Source of the DNA: Acidimicrobiia bacterium
GTDB lineage: Bacteria > Actinomycetota > Acidimicrobiia > Spongiisociales > SHLN01
Direction: 5' to 3'
DNA: 13,142 nt
Assembly (NCBI GenBank): GCA_030623545.1
Contig: JAUXLW010000016.1
Coordinates: forward strand, 1-13,142
Part shown: in pieces, positions 1 through 4,454 of the stretch
How the letters are laid out: each line of letters starts with the position of its first letter
How positions within the stretch are numbered: position 1 is the stretch's first letter
Position numbers and translations under genes: made by a program
The notes under the pieces: generated by a model
Database searches by the model: none
Told to the model about the DNA's origin: nothing
What the model saw: only the letters and a program-made list of their open reading frames with translations

Positions 1-116
1 CCAAGAAGCCCGCAGCCACACCCGCCGCCAAAAAACCGGCGGCAAAAAAACCCGCTGCTAAGAAACCGGCCGCCAGGAAGCCCGCCGCCAAGAAGACGAC
101 GTCGTCAACCAGCTAG
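1..116 (+). CDS. C-terminal tail of a histone-like, Lys/Ala/Pro-rich DNA-binding protein (5' end outside window)
   Basis: The reading frame is open from the left edge (first full codon at 3) to a TAG at 114-116, giving 37 residues made of PAAKK-type repeats and ending KKTTSSTS. Such lysine/alanine/proline tails are typical of the C-terminal extension of actinobacterial HU proteins (HupB/Hlp), where they bind DNA non-specifically and help compact the nucleoid. The folded HU domain lies outside the window, so the assignment rests on the tail alone. Other actinobacterial proteins with similar tails, such as topoisomerase I or a histone H1-like protein, cannot be excluded. The frame is supported by regular AAG/AAA-CCG-GCC codon alternation and the lack of any internal stop. 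It converges on the DUF4332 gene across a shared terminator. Confidence 0.6.
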   Translation, partial: KKPAATPAAKKPAAKKPAAKKPAARKPAAKKTTSSTS

Positions 117-245
117 CAGACCAGGAATAGAAGCCAGGGTCCTTGAAGGCTGAGCCCTCCGGGCGAGCTTGTCCGTCGCCTCAGGTCAAGCTGGCACATT
201 CTTGCCGCCCGAGCCATTGCACGATCGGCCATGATCGAATGGACA

Positions 246-274
246 CAGAAGCGCCCCGCTGAGGGGCGTTTCTG
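246..274. terminator. Bidirectional intrinsic terminator hairpin between convergent genes
   Basis: A 12-bp stem (246-257 with 263-274) closes a 5-nt loop, GCTGA. It is perfect apart from one G-U wobble on the plus strand. The plus-strand 3' side is T-rich (TTTCTGCTTCT). It lies between the convergent ends of the histone-like gene (116) and the DUF4332 gene (278), so it probably serves both. The T tract is interrupted, so its efficiency is uncertain. Confidence 0.65.
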
Positions 275-277
275 CTT

Positions 278-682
278 CTAGTGGCTGACGGCGGGTGGGA
301 GATCTCCGGCATGATCAACCCAGCGTTTGACCATGACCTCAGTGGGAAGCCGGCGCACGAGCCGCTTTCTGGAGTTGACCTGAGTCAACTTCATGAGCAA
401 GGACTGCGGGTTGCGGTTGCGGAGCTCCTTGCAGGTATCAACCCCGGCAGCCTCCAGAAGATCGGAGTATTCCTCTCCCACCCCCTTGACCCGCATCAAG
501 TCCGCTCGATTAACCCATTCCAAAATCCGCCGCTCCGGGACGCCGGTGACAGAGGCGATCTCGCGCCTCCCGCCGCGGGTCCCGGCCCGCTTGAGAAGCT
601 TCTCGGTCGTGCGAACGCCGGCTCTCCGCAGTGTGCGGGCCTCCGTTCGGCTCAAGCCATCGATGGTGTCAATCGAACCCAC
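278..682 (-). CDS. DUF4332 domain protein (helix-hairpin-helix-like)
   Basis: This 134-residue protein matches the DUF4332 pattern I know: an N-terminal 'IDGLSRTEARTLRRAGVRT' segment with 'LL' and 'WVNRADLMRVKGVGEEYSDLL' following, then 'AGVDTCKELRNR' and a basic C-terminal half. The repeated GV/AGV turns between short helices resemble helix-hairpin-helix modules, which bind DNA or RNA backbones without sequence specificity. No biochemical role for the family is known to me. The start is a GTG at 682, supported by an AAAGGA Shine-Dalgarno sequence 6 nt upstream. The gene lies 56 bp downstream of the MobA-like gene on the same strand and may be the last cistron of that operon. It ends just before the bidirectional terminator. 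Confidence 0.8.
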   Translation of the reverse strand: MGSIDTIDGLSRTEARTLRRAGVRTTEKLLKRAGTRGGRREIASVTGVPERRILEWVNRADLMRVKGVGEEYSDLLEAAGVDTCKELRNRNPQSLLMKLTQVNSRKRLVRRLPTEVMVKRWVDHAGDLPPAVSH

Positions 683-738
683 CCGAAATCCTTTCTCGCA
701 GTCTGATCCTCGCCCATGTGCAATTTAGCAACGCGAGT

Positions 739-1326
739 TCATGCCGCGCCAAATCGGTCGCGGGCTCGGGCAACATCTGACGTCAATTTGATACGCGGTG
801 GGGCCGCTTTGTCGAAGCGAATCTCGGTGACCCACTGCGGGTGTGCCGCCGCTATCTCCAGTGGAGGAAGCCGACGGCTCATCACGTCATCCCACCGGAT
901 GCGGTCCACGATGATCGGATATCCCGGCTCGTAGCGATAGATGGGCATCGTGATATCGCCGGCGTGGCCTGCCGCCAGGGCTGCCACGTGATCCCTGGTG
1001 ATTCCGGGCTGGTTGCCAAGCACGAGCAGGGATGGCACCGAGACCCGCTCTCTGGCCAGGTGATCGAGACCGACGGTCACCGACGAGCCGAGACCCGCCT
1101 CCCAGCCGTAGTTCACAACCACTACGGCAGAACCGAGATTCGTCGCGCCAAGAATCTCATCTGCCTTCCAGCCGAGGACCACGACTAAGGGATCGACGTC
1201 CCAGCTCGCCAACTCGCCAACGATGAACTCCAGGAGTGGTTGGTGATTCCATTCGATCAGTTGCACCGGCTCGCCGAGGGCCTCCGAAGGGCCGGCTGCC
1301 AGCACAATCGCGGCCAGCGGGGTCAC
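739..1326 (-). CDS. MobA/MocA-like nucleotidyltransferase-fold protein, active-site residues degenerate
   Basis: The 195-residue product has the NTP_transf_3 (MobA/MocA) layout: an N-terminal strand and loop 'AAIVLAAGPSEALGEP' (residues 5-20), 'NYGWEAGLGSSVTVGL' (about 72-87), the central 'VLGNQPGITRDHV' (about 102-114) and 'YRYEPGYPIIV' (about 130-140). Active family members carry LAAGxSxRxGxxK, a metal-binding D in the DQP motif and a C-terminal DxDTxED. Here the Arg is Ala, the Lys position reads Val, DQP is NQP, and the last motif reads IKLTSDV. It therefore may not transfer nucleotides. A longer in-frame reading begins at 1395, but I choose the GTG at 1326 because the homologous region begins there and it overlaps the DUF2017 stop as GTGA. 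The fold is likely; the function is unknown. Confidence 0.7.
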   Translation of the reverse strand: MTPLAAIVLAAGPSEALGEPVQLIEWNHQPLLEFIVGELASWDVDPLVVVLGWKADEILGATNLGSAVVVVNYGWEAGLGSSVTVGLDHLARERVSVPSLLVLGNQPGITRDHVAALAAGHAGDITMPIYRYEPGYPIIVDRIRWDDVMSRRLPPLEIAAAHPQWVTEIRFDKAAPPRIKLTSDVARARDRFGAA

Positions 1327-1793
1327 AAGCGATCCATCAGCTCTTCCACCAGCTCGGCCTGCAGATAGGCCAAGAACCCGAGGGCGGCCTGCCACGGATC
1401 CGCGGGTTCGCCGGCGTCTTCCCGGCCCGGCTCGGTAATCCCCATTCGGGCGGCGAGAGCAAGGCGGGTATCACCGAGCACGGTGAGCCAGCTCTCCGCT
1501 TCATCCGGCGTTAGTAATCCGCCATCCGAATCGAGATGCTCCAAAGACGCCAGAAAACCGCCTCGATCCGACTGACGTTCGACTGCGAGATCGGGACCGG
1601 TGATCTCCTCGAGGTCGGCCTGGGCTGACGGGTCATCAGGATATGCCGCCACATGCAACCGGGCGTACGCAGGGTCGGCCGGGTCCTGATCGACATGCGC
1701 CAGCAATCCCGGCAGTCCGGACAAGAACGCCAGCTCGTCTGTTGAGAGCCGAACCGACACACCATCCGGCTGTGACTTAAAGGGCCGCCTCAC
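1323..1793 (-). CDS. DUF2017 family protein
   Basis: This 156-residue acidic protein matches actinobacterial DUF2017. It has an N-terminal 'LSTDELAFLSGLPGLL' helix, then the diagnostic 'LLTPDEAESWLTVLGDTRLALAARMGI' block (about residues 92-118) and a C-terminal 'WQAALGFLAYLQAELVEELM' helix. Nothing in it suggests a catalytic site or membrane segment. The family is regularly found next to clpS in actinobacteria, so a role near the ClpS-ClpC/ClpA proteolysis pathway is a reasonable inference but unproven. The GTG start at 1793 overlaps the clpS stop as GTGA, and its own TGA overlaps the next gene's GTG in the same way, which points to translational coupling on both sides. Confidence 0.85.
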   Translation of the reverse strand: MRRPFKSQPDGVSVRLSTDELAFLSGLPGLLAHVDQDPADPAYARLHVAAYPDDPSAQADLEEITGPDLAVERQSDRGGFLASLEHLDSDGGLLTPDEAESWLTVLGDTRLALAARMGITEPGREDAGEPADPWQAALGFLAYLQAELVEELMDRL

Positions 1794-2074
1794 GACTGTT
1801 CGATCGTTGCCCAGAGGCCGTAGTGGTGAAGCCGATGGCAGTCGAGCTCAACTTTCTCTCGCGGACCGTTAACGACCGCACACTTTCCCTCGTTGTGCAC
1901 CATGAGCATCTTGCGGGTGGCCTCAGCCTCACTGAAGCCGAACAAACGACGAAACACATACACGACATAGGACATGAGGTTGACCGGGTCATCCCAAACG
2001 ATCACTCGCCACTCACGGGATTCGAGGTCGGACGGATCATCGACGATGTCATCGACCGGAGCAGCGGTAGTCAT
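1790..2074 (-). CDS. clpS: ATP-dependent Clp protease adaptor ClpS
   Basis: The 94-residue ClpS delivers proteins with N-degrons (destabilising N-terminal residues) to the AAA+ unfoldase of the Clp protease in the cytoplasm. The core 'WRVIVWDDPVNLMSYVVYVF' (residues 22-41) contains the DDPVN substrate-pocket segment. 'EATRKMLMVHNEGKCAVV' (51-68) contains the conserved His60 region, and 'KVELDCHRLHHYGLWATIEQ' completes the fold. The first 20 residues are an acidic flexible extension, as usual for the family. Its ATG at 2074 overlaps the stop of the upstream HTH gene as ATGA, and its stop overlaps DUF2017. The partner ClpC/ClpA is not in this window. Confidence 0.95.
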   Translation of the reverse strand: MTTAAPVDDIVDDPSDLESREWRVIVWDDPVNLMSYVVYVFRRLFGFSEAEATRKMLMVHNEGKCAVVNGPREKVELDCHRLHHYGLWATIEQS

Positions 2075-2280
2075 GTCCGCGACCTGTCACCGTCCCGCTG
2101 ACGATTGAGGAACTCCTCGAAGTCGGCTCGGGCCACCCGCCATTCACGTCCGAACTTCACCCCTTTGATCTCTCCGAACCTCAGCATGCGGGTGACAACA
2201 AAGCTGGATACGTCCATGTAGTCGCAAATATCGGCCACAGAGAGCCATTCTTTGGGAAGGTCCACCCGTATCCGGTCCAT
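2071..2280 (-). CDS. Excisionase-family (MerR-like HTH_17) small DNA-binding protein
   Basis: This 69-residue protein is almost entirely one winged HTH of the excisionase/HTH_17 type. 'WLSVADICDYMDVSSFVVTRML' (12-33) is the helix-turn-helix, 'GEIKGVKFGREWRVARADFEEFL' (36-58) is the wing and third helix, and a short basic tail follows. Such proteins are either phage/element excisionases or ordinary chromosomal regulators. No integrase, att site or phage gene is nearby, so I favour a regulator of its own operon or of the divergent kinase gene. It is the first gene of the operon and its TGA overlaps the clpS ATG. The ATG at 2280 has no clear Shine-Dalgarno sequence, which would fit a leaderless or near-leaderless message. 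Confidence 0.8.
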   Translation of the reverse strand: MDRIRVDLPKEWLSVADICDYMDVSSFVVTRMLRFGEIKGVKFGREWRVARADFEEFLNRQRDGDRSRT

Positions 2281-2323
2281 AGCTACAGGTTATGGTACGC
2301 ACCCGACTCCAACAAGAGGATCG
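2281..2323. promoter_or_regulatory. 43-bp divergent promoter region between HTH operon and Clp1-like gene
   Basis: On the plus strand TATGGT (2291-2296) resembles a -10 box and is followed by an AAGAGGA ribosome-binding site (2314-2320) just before the ATG at 2324. On the minus strand TACCAT (2297-2292) could be the -10 box of the HTH operon, giving a transcript that starts within a few bases of its ATG. The two boxes overlap, so the promoters would compete. No good -35 box is visible on either side, so this is tentative. Confidence 0.35.
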
Positions 2324-3205
2324 ATGGACGACACCCATGCACCGTTGATCGAAGACCTGACCAGGCGGCGGGGGGTGATCATGCTGCTCGGTGCGGCCGA
2401 CACAGGGAAAACCACTTTCGCCAGGCAGCTGATGGCAGCCGCATTGGTGACGGGCAAGCGAGTGGCGTTTGTCGACGCCGACATCAGCGAATCCACCGTC
2501 GGGCCTCCCACCTGCGTCGGCCTCAAATTCATCGATGATCCGTCCGACCTCGACGACCTCGAGGCTGCCGACCGGCTTCAGTTCGTCGGATCGATCAAGG
2601 CCGAGGGTCTCGTGCTGCAACACGTGGTGGCCACCGCCTCTCTTGTGAACCAGGCCCGGGGAGAGACCGATCTCGTCGTTGTCGACACGACCAGCACGGT
2701 ATCCGGCGTGATCGGGCAAACCTTGAAGTACCACAAGACCGAGTTGTGCCAACCCGACGCCATCGTTGCGTTCCAACGCGGCCAGGAGATGGGGCCCATT
2801 GTGGGCATGTTGCGGCGCTTCTTCTCCACCGAGGTCGAAGAAGCCAGGGTCTCGTCCACCGTCCTCCCCTCATCGCCGGATGAGCGCAGCGGCGAGCGGG
2901 CCAAGCGCTTCGCCGCCGCACTGACAACGCCACTCCAACCATGGCGGGTTCGCGACACGGTGTTCGCCCCCACGCTTCCCGCCGGGCTAGATCAGGCGCG
3001 GCTGGACGCGATGTTGGTCGGCCTCCAGGATGGGAGGGGTGCGTGCCTTGGCCTCGGCATCCTCGAAGAGAGTGACGGGGTACTGCGGGTTTTAACCAAC
3101 CACGGCGAAGGCATGCGCGGGCTCCGGCTCGGCTCGGTGAGGATCGACCGTGACACTTTTGCGGTGACACCGGTGCGTTTGCGCGAGGTGATGTTCGGTA
3201 TTTGA
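2324..3205 (+). CDS. Clp1-type P-loop polynucleotide kinase-like ATPase
   Basis: The 293-residue protein has the Clp1 P-loop layout: Walker A 'GAADTGKTT' (residues 23-31), then 'RVAFVDADISESTVGPPTCVGL' in two parts (46-53 and 54-67), which parallels the DxDxGQSxxGPPT motif of Clp1/Grc3/archaeal RNA 5'-OH kinases, and 'DLVVVDTTSTVSG' (116-128) as the Walker B-side strand. The conserved GQ of that motif is SE here. The C-terminal 100 residues form the less conserved domain typical of the family. Characterised relatives phosphorylate 5'-hydroxyl RNA ends; RNA kinase activity here is an inference. An upstream in-frame start at 2252 would overlap the divergent HTH gene, whereas the ATG at 2324 has AAGAGGA just upstream, so I use the latter. 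Confidence 0.75.
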   Translation: MDDTHAPLIEDLTRRRGVIMLLGAADTGKTTFARQLMAAALVTGKRVAFVDADISESTVGPPTCVGLKFIDDPSDLDDLEAADRLQFVGSIKAEGLVLQHVVATASLVNQARGETDLVVVDTTSTVSGVIGQTLKYHKTELCQPDAIVAFQRGQEMGPIVGMLRRFFSTEVEEARVSSTVLPSSPDERSGERAKRFAAALTTPLQPWRVRDTVFAPTLPAGLDQARLDAMLVGLQDGRGACLGLGILEESDGVLRVLTNHGEGMRGLRLGSVRIDRDTFAVTPVRLREVMFGI

Positions 3206-3238
3206 GCCCGGCAACGCTCGCGAAAAAACCCCCAAGAA

Positions 3239-3298
3239 ACTTGTCTACAACTCGTTGTGCACAACCCCCTGTGGATTTGTGTGGATATGTGGACAAGT
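3239..3298. promoter_or_regulatory. Cluster of five DnaA-box-like 9-mers inside an inverted repeat
   Basis: Going left to right: TTGTCTACA (3241-3249), TTGTGCACA in the palindrome TTGTGCACAA (3255-3264), and on the minus strand AAATCCACA (3278-3270), ATATCCACA (3288-3280) and TTGTCCACA (3296-3288). The last equals the actinobacterial DnaA-box consensus as I know it; the others differ from that or from TTATCCACA at one or two positions. The cluster is framed by ACTTGTCTAC (3239-3248) and GTGGACAAGT (3289-3298), inverted repeats with one mismatch. dnaA, dnaN and the usual origin genes are not in the window, so this may be an accessory DnaA-binding locus, a secondary or unusual origin, or chance. 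Confidence 0.5.
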
Positions 3299-3352
3299 CG
3301 TAATCGGGTACGAGCCTGGCCTCATTTAGCTGCACTTACGTGCGCAATATGC

Positions 3353-3384
3353 GGGAAAAACGCCCTTACCAACGGGGTTTTCCC
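3353..3384. repeat. Imperfect hairpin with A/T-rich outer stem
   Basis: GGGAAAA (3353-3359) pairs with TTTTCCC (3378-3384), and the stem continues inward to CCC/GGG with a bulged A and G, around an 8-nt loop. Read on the minus strand it ends in a run of five T within the 3' arm. It could act as a late terminator for minus-strand transcripts arriving from the YbjN operon, but the T run is inside the stem rather than after it. Confidence 0.35.
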
Positions 3385-3424
3385 ACCTTGCTGCCGGTCG
3401 ACACCCTAAGTAGGTTCCCTTTCG

Positions 3425-3511
3425 GTAAGAACCCGAGAAGCCAGGGAGGCTCCCGGGGCCCGTTTGGGGAAGTGCGGGTTTCGAGGTCACCACGGTTACT
3501 CGGGTTCTTAC
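3425..3511. repeat. Perfect 13-bp inverted repeat with 61-bp spacer
   Basis: GTAAGAACCCGAG (3425-3437) is the exact reverse complement of CTCGGGTTCTTAC (3499-3511). The spacer is GC-rich and contains a GGGAGGCTCCC palindrome. The arms are too far apart for a typical terminator. They may be the ends of a small structured RNA or a decayed short element. Confidence 0.6.
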
Positions 3512-3527
3512 GCGTTCAATGTCTTCT

Positions 3528-3581
3528 GTCACTTCTCGGCCGATTTGATGAGCGCAGGGAAGTCCGGGGCCGAGAAGTGAC
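3528..3581. repeat. Perfect 14-bp inverted repeat with 26-bp spacer
   Basis: GTCACTTCTCGGCC (3528-3541) is the exact reverse complement of GGCCGAGAAGTGAC (3568-3581). It begins 16 bp after the previous inverted repeat ends, so the two form a consecutive pair. No T tract follows on the plus strand. The function is unknown. Confidence 0.6.
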
Positions 3582-3683
3582 TGCCCCCGCCCAACGAGAG
3601 GTCCCGGACTGCCTCGGCCGAAGGCCTCGCCCTTCGAGAACCACGTTCCCAGGAAAGACCCGGACAACTCTTTTCTCTTTTCT

Positions 3684-3704
3684 TGCCGACTGCCGACCGC
3701 CGAC
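3684..3704 (+). repeat. Heptamer tandem repeat (TGCCGAC), 3 units
   Basis: TGCCGAC, TGCCGAC and CGCCGAC follow each other without gaps at 3684-3704. The same heptamer family recurs at 3981-4022, on the other side of a 276-bp interval. The array stands immediately before the palindrome at 3714-3746. Confidence 0.6.
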
Positions 3705-3713
3705 TGCATGGCT

Positions 3714-3746
3714 CCTCTCCCACGGAGTGAAACGAAGTGGGGGAGG
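3714..3746. repeat. Palindromic repeat A (10-bp stem, 13-nt loop)
   Basis: CCTCTCCCAC (3714-3723) pairs with GTGGGGGAGG (3737-3746) with a single T-G wobble, around the loop GGAGTGAAACGAA. Its C-rich/G-rich arms and purine loop resemble the palindromes at 3951-3978 and 13065-13106, although the sequence is only loosely related. Confidence 0.5.
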
Positions 3747-3950
3747 CCGGGAGGGGGTGGTTGCCAACAACGGCCCCCTGAGCGAAGCGTTGGTGAGGCC
3801 CCATGGTTGAAACCCGAGCCGGTCGAACACGCACCGAACCAACAGCTAATTGTTGGGCACCGCTTTCAGCAAGGTCACCTGGAAGCAACAATTCTTGGGG
3901 GAGTCAAGCTCGCGGCATTCCCGCCGTTGGTGGGCACCACCCACCCCCAA

Positions 3951-3978
3951 CCCCTCCGACTCCGCTCCGCAGGAGGGG
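3951..3978. repeat. Palindromic repeat B (CCCCTCC ... GGAGGGG)
   Basis: CCCCTCC (3951-3957) and GGAGGGG (3972-3978) form a 7-bp stem around a 14-nt loop. The 21 nt from 3978 back to 3958, read on the minus strand, are identical to 13065-13085 at the right end of the window, so this is a dispersed repeat in inverted orientation about 9 kb apart. It abuts a heptamer array. Confidence 0.65.
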
Positions 3979-3980
3979 CT

Positions 3981-4022
3981 TGCCTACTGCCGACTGCTTG
4001 CTGCCTACTGCCTACTGCCTCC
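3981..4022 (+). repeat. Heptamer tandem repeat (TGCCTAC/TGCCGAC), 6 units
   Basis: Six contiguous 7-mers: TGCCTAC, TGCCGAC, TGCTTGC, TGCCTAC, TGCCTAC, TGCCTCC. The period is 7 and the variation falls mainly at positions 4-6 of each unit. Seven is not a multiple of three. The array ends 6 bp before the stop codon of the YbjN gene, so it does not run into that coding region. Confidence 0.75.
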
Positions 4023-4028
4023 TGCTCA

Positions 4029-4454
4029 TCACTCTTTTCCAAACCCTGCCCTCACCAACGATCGGAAACTCAGTTCAACCGCCTCGTAAATCGTGCCCAG
4101 AATCTCATCGAGAACGTCTGGCGAGAGCTCGCCGAGCGCCACTCTTCCCACCAAAAAGACGTCATCGTCCTTGTCTGTGGCGAAGTGGGTCCGCCACAAA
4201 CGCTGGTTGCGCCGCAGCAACTGGCGCTGGATGTCCAGGTGGCCGTGAGGTGGGTTGGGCAAGACGTAAGCCTCATAGCCAACCGTGATGTCACCGACAT
4301 CGAACCAGACCGTCGTGAAGTCGCGGGCCTGCTGGGCCATGCGCACTGCCAGGCGGCCTTCATGCTCACCGGCGAAGACCACGTCAGAGGCCTCATCCTC
4401 AACCCAGCCCTGGCTCACGACACGCAGCAGCTCCCAGGCGCTCTCACGGGTCAT
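4029..4454 (-). CDS. YbjN domain-containing protein
   Basis: The 141-residue protein matches the actinobacterial YbjN (type III secretion chaperone-like fold) family. It has 'FTTVWFDVGDITVGYEAYVL' (about 46-65), 'LLRRNQRLWRTHF' (about 79-91), 'DDDVFLVGRVALGELS' (about 96-111) and a terminal helix ending 'RSLVRAGFGKE'. The family has no known enzymatic activity and is often assumed to bind or chaperone partners. It follows mshA directly, with its ATG overlapping the mshA stop as ATGA. The same gene order is, as I recall it, seen for Rv0486-Rv0487 in Mycobacterium tuberculosis, which argues for a conserved link to mycothiol synthesis. It is the last gene of the minus-strand run. Confidence 0.85.
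   Translation of the reverse strand: MTRESAWELLRVVSQGWVEDEASDVVFAGEHEGRLAVRMAQQARDFTTVWFDVGDITVGYEAYVLPNPPHGHLDIQRQLLRRNQRLWRTHFATDKDDDVFLVGRVALGELSPDVLDEILGTIYEAVELSFRSLVRAGFGKE

Larger units (their letters stand above)
3206..4028. other. Repeat-rich non-coding spacer of about 820 bp
   Basis: No reading frame here resembles a known protein, and several overlapping frames on both strands translate to Arg/Pro/Ser-rich junk, as expected for non-coding GC-rich DNA. No tRNA T-arm or other known RNA signature was found on either strand. The content is instead structural: a DnaA-box-like cluster, an A/T-armed hairpin, two long-spaced perfect inverted repeats, two heptamer arrays and two palindromes, each listed separately. 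It lies between the end of the plus-strand Clp1-like gene and the end of the minus-strand YbjN gene, so both neighbours point into it and promoters are not required. Confidence 0.7.

Noticed and set aside
145..170. Second terminator after the histone-like gene (GCCC-TCC-GGGC core)
   Set aside because: The stem is only four base pairs plus imperfect outer pairing and no T tract follows; the hairpin at 246-274 is far stronger.
1327..1395. Start of the MobA-like protein at 1395
   Set aside because: The extra 23 residues are low-complexity Gly/Arg/Ala, overlap DUF2017, and precede the conserved first strand; the GTGA junction at 1326 is the better start.
2071..2280. Mobile element or prophage suggested by the excisionase-like gene
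   Set aside because: No integrase, transposase, attachment-site duplication, tRNA or phage gene is visible nearby, and the gene is coupled to the housekeeping clpS operon.
3239..3298. Calling the DnaA-box cluster the chromosomal oriC
   Set aside because: dnaA, dnaN, parAB or rnpA/rpmH are not in the window and genes do not diverge from the site, so it is kept only as a DnaA-box-like cluster.
3540..3625. RNase P RNA-like words (GGGAAGTCCGGGGC on the plus strand, GGTAAG and ACAGAAGAC on the minus strand)
   Set aside because: The conserved core segments do not occur together in the right order or spacing, and the 3' signature is missing on both strands.
3340..3810. Long open frames on both strands in the 3.3-4.0 kb spacer (for example + 3340-3810 and - 3516-3842)
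   Set aside because: Translations are Arg/Pro/Ser-rich without any family resemblance, several frames overlap each other on both strands, and the region is full of repeats and palindromes.
3981..4022. CRISPR array
   Set aside because: The units are contiguous 7-mers without spacers, and no cas genes are present.
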